From Aromatoleum buckelii (GTDB taxonomy: Bacteria > Pseudomonadota > Gammaproteobacteria > Burkholderiales > Rhodocyclaceae), in NCBI RefSeq assembly GCF_012910785.2, contig NZ_WTVH02000001.1, positions 124,001 through 188,000 on the forward strand: a DNA stretch of 64,000 nucleotides, written 5' to 3'. A program made the position numbers and the translations under genes. Positions within the stretch are counted from its first letter, which is position 1. Every line of letters begins with the position of its first letter. Of the stretch, positions 32,664 through 41,987 are shown piece after piece. The notes below the pieces were generated by a model. The model worked only from the letters and a program-made list of their open reading frames with translations. It was not told where the DNA came from and did no database searches.

Positions 32664-32809
32664 GGACGGGCTCCTGGTCAATGCTCGCGAATCACGTTCC
32701 CCATATCAGCCGCAGCGCAAAAGGCCACATCGGCGGCCGGCGATGCGCGAACGACAAACGGGTCGCGCAGACTGCAACCGCGCGCCGCGACGGCCGCACC
32801 GAAGACCGC

Positions 32810-32980
32810 TCAGAAATCAATGCACCGTCCGTTCTTCTCCCAATCGCCGTAACGCGTCGGATCGAGGTCGTCGCCCTCGGGCGTGGCTCGCTCGCGGCGC
32901 CCGGAGCCGGACGGGTTCGTGGGTTCCGGCGCCGGCGCCGGAGCAGGTGCGGATCGATCGGTAGGTTGTTCGGGCACCAT
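32810..32980 (-). CDS. SDHAF4-like succinate dehydrogenase assembly factor (DUF1674)
   Basis: A 56-residue protein ending in DLDPTRYGDWEKNGRCIDF, the signature of the SDHAF4/DUF1674 family, which helps flavinylated SdhA assemble with SdhB. The N-terminal half is a disordered Ala-Pro repeat. The start at ATG 32980 is the only good one in frame; no strong ribosome binding site is visible. It lies 146 bp upstream of sdhC on the same strand, which supports the assignment. Directly upstream the DNA is a decayed CBS gene, so the native upstream region may have been replaced. Confidence 0.72.
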   Translation of the reverse strand: MVPEQPTDRSAPAPAPAPEPTNPSGSGRRERATPEGDDLDPTRYGDWEKNGRCIDF

Positions 32981-32994
32981 GTCGGATCGCAGCG

Positions 32995-33433
32995 CACGTT
33001 GATCACCCCCAATGGTCTCGAGTCCTCGGCGATGACGGGGATATGCACGAATCCGCGTTTCTCCATCACCGACAAGACGTCGGGCAGGTAGCCGGTTGGC
33101 CGGCAACAAGATGACATCCGCGGTCATCACGTCAGCGGCCGAGGTCACGCAGGCGCTTCCGCAATATCCGCCGATCAGCTGATTTTGTAATGACGCCCGC
33201 CATCGCTCCGTCGGAATCGCAGACGGTCCGTGATCGGTCTGCAAATAGTCGCGGATCTCGCAAATAGCGACGACAAAGAATCGACGATAGATGCGATCGT
33301 GCGCAAAATGGCGCTGATTGGCGTCGTTCCGGAATTGCGCAGCGCTCCGATACGCGCGCAGTGTCTGCAAGGCGTACTGGTGGGCGGCGGAACTCCCGTC
33401 ACGTTTTTCGACAAATGCGATTTGCTGCCTCAT
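32995..33433 (-). pseudogene. Chimeric relic: small unknown protein fused to a decayed CBS-domain gene
   Basis: From ATG 33433 the frame reads MRQQIAFVEKRDGSSAAHQY to ICEIRDYLQ, which looks like a small unknown protein. It then runs without a stop into CBS-type sequence in changing frames: CDSDGAMAGVITKS, IGGYCGSACVTSAADVMT, and YLPDVLSVMEKRGFVHIPV with GVINVR. Two or more frameshifts break it. The CBS part is a paralogue of the gene at 25708-26159. Confidence 0.5.
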
Positions 33434-33659
33434 CACCGGCCCGTTCCTGAACATAGCGCGTTGATGGCCTCTTTTACCGGGAACTTGCTCGTTACAACGT
33501 TCAGGCCATTCATTTCGATACCCTCCGGGTATTTCATTCGCACCGTTCCTGGGCGCCAGTTGCAGCACACGCATAACCGGCACCACCGATCGGCTGCTCG
33601 GCACGCGACACGCGCAGTCATTTCAGAATATGCGCGAGCTCACAACACCTCGAGCGCAG

Positions 33660-34370
33660 TCAGTAACCGGTAAACTCTTCGGTGCGGATATTGTCCTCAT
33701 TGACCTCGAGGTCCACCAGCAGGGCGCGCACGGCCTTGACCATGCCTTGCGGACCGGACAGGTAGTAGATGGCCCCGCGCAGATCCGGCACGTGTTTTTT
33801 TACCATCCCGGCATCGATGCGCCCGTGCTCGCCCGGCCATCCGTCGGGCCCCGAGTCGACGGTCATGACGTAACGGAAGTTCGGATTCTCCCTGGCCAGT
33901 TGCTCGAAGTCACTCTTGAACGGCAGATCGGCCGGGGTGCGGCTGGCGTGCAGCAAGGTGATCCGGTGTGCGGTCTTGTCATGAGTAGCTTGCGCGACGA
34001 TGCTGCGCACCGGGGTGACGCCGATGCCGCCGATGATGAAAACCGCCGGGGTAGATTCGGTCTTGTGCAGCGTGAAGTCACCGTACGGCCCATCGAGCTT
34101 GACCTCGGTGCCGATCGGCAGATTCTTCAGTACTCGCTTGAAGGCGGTATCGCGCATGCGTGTCGCTGCGACCAGATCAGGCTCGTAAGGCGCCTGCACC
34201 AGTGAAAACCCGCGCGTATTGCCTTCACCGTCCGTCTCCGGCGGGTCGATGAGCGTGTAGTCGGCAAATTGTCCGGCGCGGAACTCGAATCCTTCCGGCT
34301 TGGCGAAATGAAATGCCATGGTGCCGTCCGCAATCGTCTCTTTACGGATCAGTTTGACGTTGGTCTGCAT
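33660..34370 (-). CDS. FAD/NAD(P)-binding ferredoxin-reductase-type oxidoreductase
   Basis: A 236-residue flavoprotein with a beta-barrel FAD domain (RGFSLVQAPYE) and a NAD(P) domain (FIIGGIGVTPVRS, then YYLSGPQGMVKAV). It ends in EEFTGY. There is no iron-sulfur domain, so it must pass electrons to a separate carrier. It begins 29 bp inside the 3' end of the DUF488 gene, on the same strand. Confidence 0.85.
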   Translation of the reverse strand: MQTNVKLIRKETIADGTMAFHFAKPEGFEFRAGQFADYTLIDPPETDGEGNTRGFSLVQAPYEPDLVAATRMRDTAFKRVLKNLPIGTEVKLDGPYGDFTLHKTESTPAVFIIGGIGVTPVRSIVAQATHDKTAHRITLLHASRTPADLPFKSDFEQLARENPNFRYVMTVDSGPDGWPGEHGRIDAGMVKKHVPDLRGAIYYLSGPQGMVKAVRALLVDLEVNEDNIRTEEFTGY

Positions 34371-34746
34371 GCTGCAAATCCTCCTTCACTTGCACGCCGT
34401 GGCCGAGCTTCTCGTGGAGATAGTCGCGCAATACCACCGTGTTGTTGTGCTCCGTGTCGTGCGAGCTGTACAGAAGAACGACATCGCCTACGCGCGCAGC
34501 CTCGACGATCGGAGCCCACGCCTCGGGATGGGCGTCGAGCTCGATCCTGTAGCGGCGCTGGAACTCCGGCCACTTGGTCACGTCGTGCCGGAACCAGCGG
34601 CGCAGCGAATCGCTCGGTGCGGCATCCTTGAGCCAGTCGCTGAATTGCAGGGATTCCTTCCTGATCCCGCGTGGCCAAAGCCGCTCGACGAGGAACCGGG
34701 TTCCGTGGGCGTCGTGATGCTCGTAGACTCGCTGAAGCTCGATCAT
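34342..34746 (-). CDS. DUF488-domain protein
   Basis: A 134-residue protein with the family marks RFLVERLWPRGI near the start, WFRHDVTKWPEFQRRY in the middle and VVLLYSSHDTEHNN toward the end. The family has no assigned reaction. Its 3' end overlaps the start of the ferredoxin-reductase gene by 29 bp, suggesting co-expression. Confidence 0.87.
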   Translation of the reverse strand: MIELQRVYEHHDAHGTRFLVERLWPRGIRKESLQFSDWLKDAAPSDSLRRWFRHDVTKWPEFQRRYRIELDAHPEAWAPIVEAARVGDVVLLYSSHDTEHNNTVVLRDYLHEKLGHGVQVKEDLQHADQRQTDP

Positions 34747-34824
34747 GGACGGACCTCCGGCTACCGCCCGGAGCGTCGATCATCCGATCGCTCCGCTCGG
34801 TCTGCTTTATTGTCAATCGGTACG

Positions 34825-35421
34825 TCATTTCAACGCGGCGCCCCGCGCCCCGCGCCCCGTCCCTTTCTCCAGGATTTCACTGATCGTGGGAAACGCGGCG
34901 CGCGCGACTTCCGGAACCGGCTTCCAGCCCTCGCCCGGTGCATAGGCAAAAGGCTTCGTTCCCGGGCCGTCGCCGGGATCGCCGACCACGATGCGTCCGA
35001 CCATGCCGGCCATTTCATGCGGCTTGCAAAAATAGTCGTAGACGCCCTGCACGGTGAATACGTGCTCGAACGCCGCGGCACGCTGGGGGTCATCTGCGAG
35101 CAGAACTCCGGAATCCCACGGCTTGGCCGACACGGGGATCCGCAGCTCATGATTGTCGTTGCTCGGATGGTAGGCGGCGATCGAATGAAACCCGCTGAGC
35201 TGCACCCACCGCACCGTGTCGCCGGGGGCGATGTGAACGCCGGCCGGATCGAAATACGTTTCGCCAGCCGGCGTCTGCACGAGCTTGATTTCCACCGTTG
35301 CGGCGATTGCGGGCGTCGCGTCGCCGAGCGTTGCCGCACTCGCAAAACACAGGGCAAGGAGAGCCGCGCGTCCAACGGCCGCCTTCACCCACACGGACTT
35401 CCTGTCCAAGCATCTTTGCAC
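34825..35421 (-). CDS. Exported cupredoxin (plastocyanin/pseudoazurin-like) protein
   Basis: 198 residues with a signal peptide (about 1-41, ending AIAA). The cupredoxin fold shows a type-1 copper set: a His in GFHSIAAYHP (His79 or His85), then Cys132, His135 and Met140 in YDYFCKPHEMAGM. It should carry electrons in the periplasm. A 50-residue tail after the domain is unusual. It starts 9 bp after the gene for a small exported protein and is co-transcribed with it. Confidence 0.85.
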   Translation of the reverse strand: MQRCLDRKSVWVKAAVGRAALLALCFASAATLGDATPAIAATVEIKLVQTPAGETYFDPAGVHIAPGDTVRWVQLSGFHSIAAYHPSNDNHELRIPVSAKPWDSGVLLADDPQRAAAFEHVFTVQGVYDYFCKPHEMAGMVGRIVVGDPGDGPGTKPFAYAPGEGWKPVPEVARAAFPTISEILEKGTGRGARGAALK

Positions 35422-35430
35422 GGCCGGCGT

Positions 35431-35886
35431 TTACTTCGTCTGCGCCTTGGCGTCGGCGGGGCTGATCAGCCATTGAACGACGTGATAGTGCGGCTCTTCC
35501 ACGCCGGGATGCCCCGGGTTGTACTGAATGTCGGTGTGATTGAGCTTGATGCCTGCGGCCGCCTCGCCCAACGTCTCGAAGTTCTTGTGAGCCTCGATGT
35601 CCTTGAGCGGAACCATGTACGTGATGTTGATCAGTTTGCCCTCGCGGCTGTAGCCGAGAAACGGTCCGACCGGCAACGTCGCCGGATCGACGTATAGCGT
35701 TCCCAATCCCGGCACGAAGTCCGGCAGCTTGACCAGCGAACTGACTTTCTTGAAGCTCGCCGGCGGCGACGTCGTGATGTCCGCGGCGGCGGCTGGCGGC
35801 GCAACCATTGCCAGGGGCAGCATCAGCGCGAGACCGGCAACCGTGCCGCGGCACCGAACAAAAAGGGAGCTGCCGTTTCTCGTCAT
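35431..35886 (-). CDS. Small exported protein (DUF5602/TTHB210-like), partner of the cupredoxin
   Basis: 151 residues with a signal peptide (about 1-34, ending APPAAAA). The mature part has GTLYVDPATLPVGPFLGYSR and a His-rich C-terminal motif HPGVEEPHYHVVQWLI, which could bind metal. I assign it to the DUF5602-like group only tentatively. It is 9 bp upstream of the cupredoxin gene, so the two probably act together in the periplasm. Confidence 0.72.
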   Translation of the reverse strand: MTRNGSSLFVRCRGTVAGLALMLPLAMVAPPAAAADITTSPPASFKKVSSLVKLPDFVPGLGTLYVDPATLPVGPFLGYSREGKLINITYMVPLKDIEAHKNFETLGEAAAGIKLNHTDIQYNPGHPGVEEPHYHVVQWLISPADAKAQTK

Positions 35887-36373
35887 GTCGAATCTCCTCG
35901 AGTAAAAAAGATGTTCAATGAGGATCGAAACGCCGTCGAGGCGCGGAGCCCCCGTTTTGGCGAGCCGCGGCTTCGATTTGTGCGTGTCGACGATGCTTCG
36001 ACACTAGCGCGGCCTTGAAGGCGCGAATGTAGGCGGATCTTGACGCGTCGCGTGCAGACTTCTTGATGCCGGACGGATCGCTGCAACGCGCCTATCGGAT
36101 GATCCTAATCTCCCTACACAAATCATCAAGCAATCCTGATGGTCGTTCGGGTCGAACCCAGACACAGTTCGTTCAATCGCAGTTGCGCAAGTAATGACGT
36201 GACGTCGGCTTGAGGGAGGCAACGCCGAAGTCATTCGGCGCCATGCCCGCTGATCCGCGGTGTGCAGAATGCCGAATACCGCCAGCGGCACCGAAGAAGC
36301 TGCGTATCGAGCTGCCGCCGTGACGATCGCAACTCAGGACGGGGAGCGTAGTTCCTCGAAAGGAGCGTCCAAA
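35887..36373. other. Divergent intergenic region with an inverted repeat
   Basis: About 490 bp between the leftward exported-protein operon and the rightward AhpD-like gene. No gene was recognised. It contains the inverted repeat at 35984-36004. Confidence 0.4.
35984..36004. promoter_or_regulatory. Perfect 7-bp inverted repeat, possible operator
   Basis: GTGTCGA and TCGACAC are perfect arms around a 7-bp spacer, about 100 bp upstream of the start of the small exported protein gene. The spacing fits a dimeric regulator site better than a terminator, as no U-run follows. Confidence 0.25.
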
Positions 36374-36721
36374 ATGGAACAGCAGATGTATCCGAATACC
36401 ACGAAAGAGCTGGCGCAAAAGCGAAGGGAACTCGCGCCGGAAATTCACAGCGCGTTTCGCGAATTCGGGAAGCGTGTCTTTGCCGATGGCGCCTTGCCGG
36501 AGAAGACCAAGCAGCTCATCGCGGTGGCGGTCGCGCATGTCACGCAGTGCCCCTATTGCATCCGCGGTCACACAGAGCTTGCGACGCAAAAAGGCGCGAC
36601 CGAGCAGGAACTCATGGAAGCGATATGGGTTGCCGCCGAGATGCGTGCCGGGGCAGCGTACGCACACTCGGTTATCGCCATCGACGCCATGCATAAAGGG
36701 GAAGCCAAGGCAAGTGCGTGA
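36374..36721 (+). CDS. Carboxymuconolactone decarboxylase/AhpD-like protein
   Basis: 115 residues from ATG 36374 with AAAGGAG upstream. The motif is E43-K with C59-P-Y-C62 and His66, the CxxC-x(3)-H pattern of AhpD-like alkylhydroperoxidase domain proteins. The family acts on peroxides via a redox-active Cys pair, or as a lactone decarboxylase. It lies 55 bp upstream of 3-hydroxybutyrate dehydrogenase on the same strand, so the two may share a transcript. Confidence 0.9.
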   Translation: MEQQMYPNTTKELAQKRRELAPEIHSAFREFGKRVFADGALPEKTKQLIAVAVAHVTQCPYCIRGHTELATQKGATEQELMEAIWVAAEMRAGAAYAHSVIAIDAMHKGEAKASA

Positions 36722-36776
36722 ACGATGTCTATCGCGCAATACGTCCCGTTGATGCTCATGGCTGGAAGGACTACCG

Positions 36777-37556
36777 ATGAAACTCGAAGGCAAAGTCGCG
36801 ATCGTCACCGGGGCAGCAAGCGGCATCGGCAAGGCCATCGCGCAGCGCTACGCCCGTGAAGGCGCGAAGGTCGCCATCGCCGACCTCGATCTCAATGCCG
36901 CGAAGGCGGCCGCCACGGAGATCAAGAGCGCTGGCGGGGAAGCATCCGGCGTGGCGATGGACGTCACCTGCGAAGACGCGGTCAATGACGGTGTGGCAGC
37001 GGTGGTCGCCGCCTATGGCGGGATTGATATCCTGGTCAGCAACGCCGGCATCCAGATCGTCCACCCGGTGGAGGAGTTCAGCTACGCCGACTGGAGAAAG
37101 CTGATCGCCATTCACCTCGATGGCGCATTTCTCACCACCCGTGCGTGCTTGCCCCACATGTACCGTGCTGGCGGTGGAAGTGTCATCTACATGGGCTCGG
37201 TACACTCCAAGGAAGGGTCAGTACTGAAGGCGCCTTACGTTACCGCCAAACACGGGTTGATCGGACTCGCCAAGGTGGTCGCGAAGGAAGGCGCCGCGCA
37301 CGGAGTTCGCGCGAACGTCATTTGTCCCGGTTTCGTGCACACCCCGCTCGTCGATCGTCAAATTCCCGAACAAGCCAAGGAACTCGGCATTTCCGAGGAT
37401 GACGTCATCAAGAAGGTGATGTTGAAGGAAACGGTCGACGGCGAATTCACGACGGTTGAAGACGTTGCCGAGGTGGCGCTCCTGTTCGCCGCGTTCCCCA
37501 GCAATGCACTCACGGGACAATCGCTGGTGGTGAGTCACGGATGGTTCATGCAGTGA
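36777..37556 (+). CDS. bdhA: 3-hydroxybutyrate dehydrogenase
   Basis: A 259-residue short-chain dehydrogenase. The NAD motif is TGAASGIG (11-18) and the catalytic set is Ser141, Tyr154 and Lys158. [21 protein letters not shown] and the [18 protein letters not shown] region with the end SHGWFMQ are characteristic of 3-hydroxybutyrate dehydrogenases. It oxidises 3-hydroxybutyrate to acetoacetate during PHA breakdown, in line with the phasin gene in this window. Its 3' end overlaps the convergent patatin gene by 11 bp. Confidence 0.93.
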   Translation: MKLEGKVAIVTGAASGIGKAIAQRYAREGAKVAIADLDLNAAKAAATEIKSAGGEASGVAMDVTCEDAVNDGVAAVVAAYGGIDILVSNAGIQIVHPVEEFSYADWRKLIAIHLDGAFLTTRACLPHMYRAGGGSVIYMGSVHSKEGSVLKAPYVTAKHGLIGLAKVVAKEGAAHGVRANVICPGFVHTPLVDRQIPEQAKELGISEDDVIKKVMLKETVDGEFTTVEDVAEVALLFAAFPSNALTGQSLVVSHGWFMQ

Positions 37557-38712
37557 GGCCCGGCATCCGGTGCACGACCACGCCGACCAGCGGATCGACC
37601 GGATCCATCCAGGCCGCCCGATCGAGCACCCGCATCGCGTCGGCGTAGCCGAGTTGCCAGCGCTCGTCGATGGCCGTGCGGGAGAAATCCATGTCCTTGC
37701 TGGCGAGCTCCCAGCCCCGGTCACGGTTGCCCAGATGCACGATGTCCATGGTCGTGTGGCACCCCCGTTCCGCGAGCTTTCGCATTTTCGGGTCCTTGCG
37801 CTTTGCCTCCGACAACTGGCCATAGAGCTCGCGGATCACTCGGCGCAGATTGTGCATCGCCTCATAGGTCTCGATGTTGCGGTCGGAACGGCTCGCGTAC
37901 ATGATGTCCTTCTGTCGATCCAGCGTCTGGCTGATGGAATGAGGCCCGTCACCGCCCGCGCTCCACAGGTCAATCATGAAGCACAGCGTGTTGACTCGTG
38001 GATAATCGTCGAGCACCACATCGAGTGGTGTGTTCGAGTAGACCCCGCCGTCCCAGTACAGCTCGCCATCGACCAGCACGGGAGGAAAGGCCGGGGGTAG
38101 CGCGCTGCTTGCCAGGATGTGCTCGATGCCGACGCGCTGGAGTGAATTGTCGAAATACCGCAGTCGGCCGCTCGTGACATGCACCGCCCCAAGGCTGAAA
38201 CGTATGGATCCGTTGTTCAGGTACTCGAGATCGATGCTCTCCAGCAAGGATTCACGCAGCGGACCCGTATCGTAGAAGCTTGCCGTGTCTGCGGATCCTG
38301 CATTGCCGACGCCGAAGGGCAGGAATGGGTGGGGTGAGAAGAAGTGCGGTCGCCCGCCGATCATGGATGCCATCGCCGTCCAGCAGCTGTAGGTCTGGCG
38401 TACGGCGTCCGGCAGTCCGCGCAAATCGATCGGATCCTCGTGCAGTACGGCGTTCCAGAAGCGCTTCAGACATTCGAGGCGTCGGTTGGGGGGGTTGCCG
38501 GCGATGATCGCCCCGTTGATCGCGCCGATCGACGTGCCGCCCACCCAATCCGGCGTGAATCCATGCTCGTCGAGCGCCTGAAACACCCCCGCCTGATACG
38601 CCCCCAGGGCGCCGCCTCCTTGCAACACCAAGGCGACGCGTCGCGTACCCGGCCGCACCGGAAACTTGAGACTCCCTGCCACGGCGTTGATCCTTCCTGT
38701 TGTTCCACCCAT
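37546..38712 (-). CDS. Patatin-like phospholipase (DUF3734-type)
   Basis: 388 residues. The oxyanion loop is [12 protein letters not shown] (31-42), the nucleophile is Ser61 in [11 protein letters not shown], and the catalytic Asp is Asp221 in [12 protein letters not shown]. The C-terminal DUF3734-type region follows (KAIR-type helices around [15 protein letters not shown]). Such proteins are lipid acyl hydrolases. In PHA producers some patatins act near granules, but this link is only suggested by the bdhA neighbour. Confidence 0.92.
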   Translation of the reverse strand: MGGTTGRINAVAGSLKFPVRPGTRRVALVLQGGGALGAYQAGVFQALDEHGFTPDWVGGTSIGAINGAIIAGNPPNRRLECLKRFWNAVLHEDPIDLRGLPDAVRQTYSCWTAMASMIGGRPHFFSPHPFLPFGVGNAGSADTASFYDTGPLRESLLESIDLEYLNNGSIRFSLGAVHVTSGRLRYFDNSLQRVGIEHILASSALPPAFPPVLVDGELYWDGGVYSNTPLDVVLDDYPRVNTLCFMIDLWSAGGDGPHSISQTLDRQKDIMYASRSDRNIETYEAMHNLRRVIRELYGQLSEAKRKDPKMRKLAERGCHTTMDIVHLGNRDRGWELASKDMDFSRTAIDERWQLGYADAMRVLDRAAWMDPVDPLVGVVVHRMPGLTA

Positions 38713-38731
38713 TTGGATGAGCCGCTCGCGC

Positions 38732-39385
38732 TCAGTCGAGTTGCGTGATCCCGTGCTGGATCGCGAATTTGACCAGCTTGGGGAGATCGCCGATCCCCAG
38801 CTTGTGCATCATTCGACTGCGATAGGTATCGATCGTCTTCGGCGACAGAAAAAGCATCGTCCCGACCTCGGCGCTTGTTTTCCCCTCCGCGATCAGCTGC
38901 AGGATTTGCCGCTCGCGACGGCTCAGGCTGTCCAGAGGGCTCGTCCGGTGGCGCTCGGCGATATAGTCGTCAATCACGGTCGCGGCAATCTTCTGACTGA
39001 GGTAGCGCCGCCCTGCGTGCACAATTCGAACGGCCTCGACCACCTCGGCTCCGGCAGAGTCCTTCAGCAGGTAGCCGCGCGCGCCTGCCCGGAGGGCACG
39101 GAAAATATGTTCCGTCGTCGAATGCATTGACAGAATCAGGATCTGCGTTGAGGGACAAGCATCTTGCATCTGCAGCGTCGCCTCGATTCCATTCATGTCG
39201 GGCATCGCAATGTCCATGATCGCCACGTCCGGTTGCAGTCTTTGCGCTTCGCGCACCGCCTCGCGTCCATTCGCGACGTCCCCGACCACGTCGATTCCAG
39301 GCTGCGCTTCGAGCAAAGCACGCAGGCCGTCACGCACAACGGCGTGATCATCCGCGAGCAGAACGCTGATCATGCGTATCCCCAT
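38732..39385 (-). CDS. NarL-family response regulator
   Basis: 217 residues with receiver Asp12/Asp13, phospho-acceptor Asp58 (IMDIAMPDMNG) and Lys in YLLKDSAG. The LuxR helix-turn-helix is at about 152-205 (LSRRERQILQLIAEG). The start at 39385 or the Met four codons on (39373) both overlap the 3' end of the histidine kinase gene, so the two are translationally coupled. It is the output of that kinase. Confidence 0.94.
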   Translation of the reverse strand: MGIRMISVLLADDHAVVRDGLRALLEAQPGIDVVGDVANGREAVREAQRLQPDVAIMDIAMPDMNGIEATLQMQDACPSTQILILSMHSTTEHIFRALRAGARGYLLKDSAGAEVVEAVRIVHAGRRYLSQKIAATVIDDYIAERHRTSPLDSLSRRERQILQLIAEGKTSAEVGTMLFLSPKTIDTYRSRMMHKLGIGDLPKLVKFAIQHGITQLD

Positions 39386-40373
39386 TTATTGTCACGATGA
39401 CTCGGGTTCCATGCCCGGGCGCCGAGTCGATTTTCAAGTGCGCGCCGATCGCTGCTGCGCGCTCACGCATGATCATCAAACCCCAGCCGTGGTCTCGGGC
39501 CGGTTGATGGACTGCCGTCGGGTCAAAGCCTTCGCCGTTGTCGGCGACGGTCAGGCAGATCGAATGCGGCGTCGTTCGAAGGGTCAACACGGCCTTGTCG
39601 GCACGCGCGTGCTTGGCCACGTTCGCGAGCGCGTTCTGGGCCATACGAAAGAGCGCGTGCTCGGCCGCTGGCGTCAACCGACGAGCTCGCCCCTCTTCCA
39701 CAACCGAGGTCGCCACCCCGGTGCGCTTGGTGAACTCCTCTGCGTACCAGCGCAATACGGGTGCGAGTCCGAAGTCGTCCAGGACGGCGGGCCTGAGTTC
39801 GGCCATGACGTCTCGAATACTCTGGGTTGTCTCTTCGACCATCTTGAGCGAATCGTCCAATCGGGCTCCGGTCTGCGCCGCGTGAGCCGGCGACAGCTGG
39901 CTCTTGGCAATCGTCAAATTGATACTGAGCGCAGTCAGCTTCTGCCCAACCAGGTCGTGCAACTGACTGGCCAGCGCCCGTCGCTCCGCTTCCTGAACTT
40001 CAACCATTCGGCGCGACGCCTTGGCAGCTTGCAACTTCTCGTTTTGCTCCTTGATGAGTTCCGCTTGCGCTTCGCCGGTCGCGGCGGATCTCATCCAGAG
40101 GTGCAGCAGTCCTGCCAGAAGCAGCAATGAAACCGCGTTGAGCACTCGATTGACGAAAAAGGTCTCCGCCAAGCTGAATGAACCCGCCGGGACCTGCAGT
40201 GCATACACAACGAACGTCGCTGCGATAAGCAACCCTGTCAGGGTCCACAGCAGAACCCGACTACGTGTCGCGCCGCCGAGGACCAGAGGCAGTCCGTAGA
40301 TCGTGGCGACGTCGAGTTCGATCCACGTCGTGAAGTCTGCGACGATGACGGCGAGCGTCACCGCGAAGATCAC
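39348..40373 (-). CDS. NarX/DegS-type sensor histidine kinase
   Basis: 341 residues from a GTG at 40373. The N-terminus has a membrane region (about 1-95, four hydrophobic segments) with no large periplasmic domain. The HisKA_3 site is His139 (ASQLHDLVGQ), and the ATP domain has NALANVAKHARA and DNGEGFD. The signal is unknown. A strong AGGAGA lies before an in-frame ATA at 40434-40436, so the original start may have been upstream and lost. The response-regulator gene overlaps its 3' end. Confidence 0.92.
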   Translation of the reverse strand: MIFAVTLAVIVADFTTWIELDVATIYGLPLVLGGATRSRVLLWTLTGLLIAATFVVYALQVPAGSFSLAETFFVNRVLNAVSLLLLAGLLHLWMRSAATGEAQAELIKEQNEKLQAAKASRRMVEVQEAERRALASQLHDLVGQKLTALSINLTIAKSQLSPAHAAQTGARLDDSLKMVEETTQSIRDVMAELRPAVLDDFGLAPVLRWYAEEFTKRTGVATSVVEEGRARRLTPAAEHALFRMAQNALANVAKHARADKAVLTLRTTPHSICLTVADNGEGFDPTAVHQPARDHGWGLMIMRERAAAIGAHLKIDSAPGHGTRVIVTINGDTHDQRSARG

Positions 40374-40706
40374 CGCAACACGGACAGCACGATTCTCGCG
40401 TAAGCCGGACCTGAAGAATACACAGCTGATGGCTATGCCTTTCTCCTACAGGGACGCCGCCTCGAGTAACCGCAGCGCTAGGCTAGTGGGCGAATGCTTG
40501 GATTCGGCGAAGCGATCGCGTCGTTTTGCCAAAACGTCGACACATCGACGCGACGCGATCACCGCACGCTCATCGCAGCTCTGACTTCGCTTACTGATCA
40601 GGTGGAGTGTAGCTTTCATGGACCCGCACGTCTGTCAGGAAGATTTGATCAGTTGCGCGGCAAACCTCGCCCTAGCGCGGACGGCGTAGCCGTCCTTGCC
40701 TTTGCC

Positions 40707-40840
40707 TCAGGGTGGCGTCTGCTGCTGCTCGAGGTATTGGCGGATGACCTCGGTGGGTACGCCACCACAGCTCCCGGCGAAATAGCTGGGCGACCACAAG
40801 GCGCCGCGCCACAGCTTCTTGCGGATGCTCGGGTGGTAGG
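40707..40840 (-). pseudogene. IS200/IS605-family transposase C-terminal remnant
   Basis: The reverse strand reads SIRKKLWRGALWSPSYFAG, SCGGVPTEVIRQYLEQQ and a stop at 40707. This is the C-terminal end of TnpA-type Y1 transposases. The catalytic HUH and Tyr parts are missing. Confidence 0.7.
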
Positions 40841-40918
40841 CTGTTCGCGGAATCGCGGACATCGCGAGTGCGGCGGCGGGGAGCGGCGCTCAAACTCTTT
40901 CATCCGATCGGGGGTGCA

Positions 40919-41987
40919 ATGAGCCTCGTCGAACTCCGAAACGTGTCGCACATTTACGGTACGCGCAGCACGCTGGATTCGCTTTCACTATCCCTCGAGC
41001 GTGGGAAAATCGGCTGCTTGGTTGGACGGTCGGGTTGCGGCAAGACTACGGTCCTGCGCTGCATAGCGGGTTCCGAGCGAATCTCCGAAGGTGAAATTCT
41101 GCTCAACGGCGGAGTGGTGAGCGGCGGTCGTGTCCACGTGCCACCGGAGCAACGTCAGTGCGGCATGGTGTTCCAGGATTACGCCCTGTTTCCTCATCTT
41201 CGCGGGGCCGACAACATGGCCTTCGGCCTGCGCGGTCTCGACTCTCCGCGCCGCCGAGCCCGTGTCGCCGAGGTCCTGGCTGCGGTCGGGCTTGCAGGGC
41301 GAGAACATGCGTGGCCGCATGAACTTTCGGGGGGGCACCAGCAGCGCGCGGCGCTCGCAAGGGCGCTGGCGCCGCGGCCTCACCTGCTGCTGTCGACGAG
41401 CCTTTTTCGACTCTCGATGCCGAACTGCGCGAGCGGATTGCGCGCGAGGTGCGGGAGATTCTTAAGGCGACCCAAACAACAGCGATCCTCGTGACCCACG
41501 ACCAGCGCGAAGCCTTCGCGGTGGCCGACGAGATCGGGATCATGCACGAGGGGCACATCGAACAGTGGGACACCCCGTACAACCTGTATCACTGGCCCGC
41601 CACCCGCTTCGTGCTCACTTCATAGGCGAAGGCGTGCTGTTGCCTGGTCGGGTGCTGGCGCCCCGTCAGGTGGGGATTGAGTTGGGGATCCTGAATGGAA
41701 ACGTCCCGGAGCAGTGCATCGCGGGCTGTCCGCGCGGATGCAAGGTGGATGTGCTGCTACGCCTGGACGATATCGTGTGCGACGAGGCGAGCAGCATGAA
41801 AGCGCGTATCGCCGCCAAAGCGTTCCGCGGCGCCGAATTCCTCTACACCCTCGAGCTCGACAGCGGATTGCGCGTCCTATCGCTACTGCCGAGCCACTTC
41901 GATCACGCCGTCGCAGAGCGAATCGGGATCCGGGTCGAAGCGAACCACGTGGTCGCCTTTCACGAGGAGGGCGGCGGCTGGACTTGA
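40919..41987 (+). pseudogene. ABC transporter ATPase (FbpC-like), two frameshifts
   Basis: The first frame has Walker A GRSGCGKTT, the Q-loop FQDYALFPHL and the signature LSGGHQQR. At about 41395 one base is missing, and the Walker B region continues in another frame as DEPFSTLDAELRE followed by THDQREAFAVADE. At about 41613 a second base is missing, and the TOBE-like C-terminus (GEGVLLPGRVLAPRQVG to HEEGGGWT) continues in the third frame. The restored gene is about 356 codons, typical of iron(III)/spermidine-type ATPases. No permease is adjacent. Sequencing error cannot be excluded. Confidence 0.82.

Noticed and set aside
33433-33621. Frame with NGLNVVTSKFPVKEAI, similar to the start of DUF302 proteins
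   Set aside because: Only about 25 residues resemble the family and the frame then stops; too short to support.
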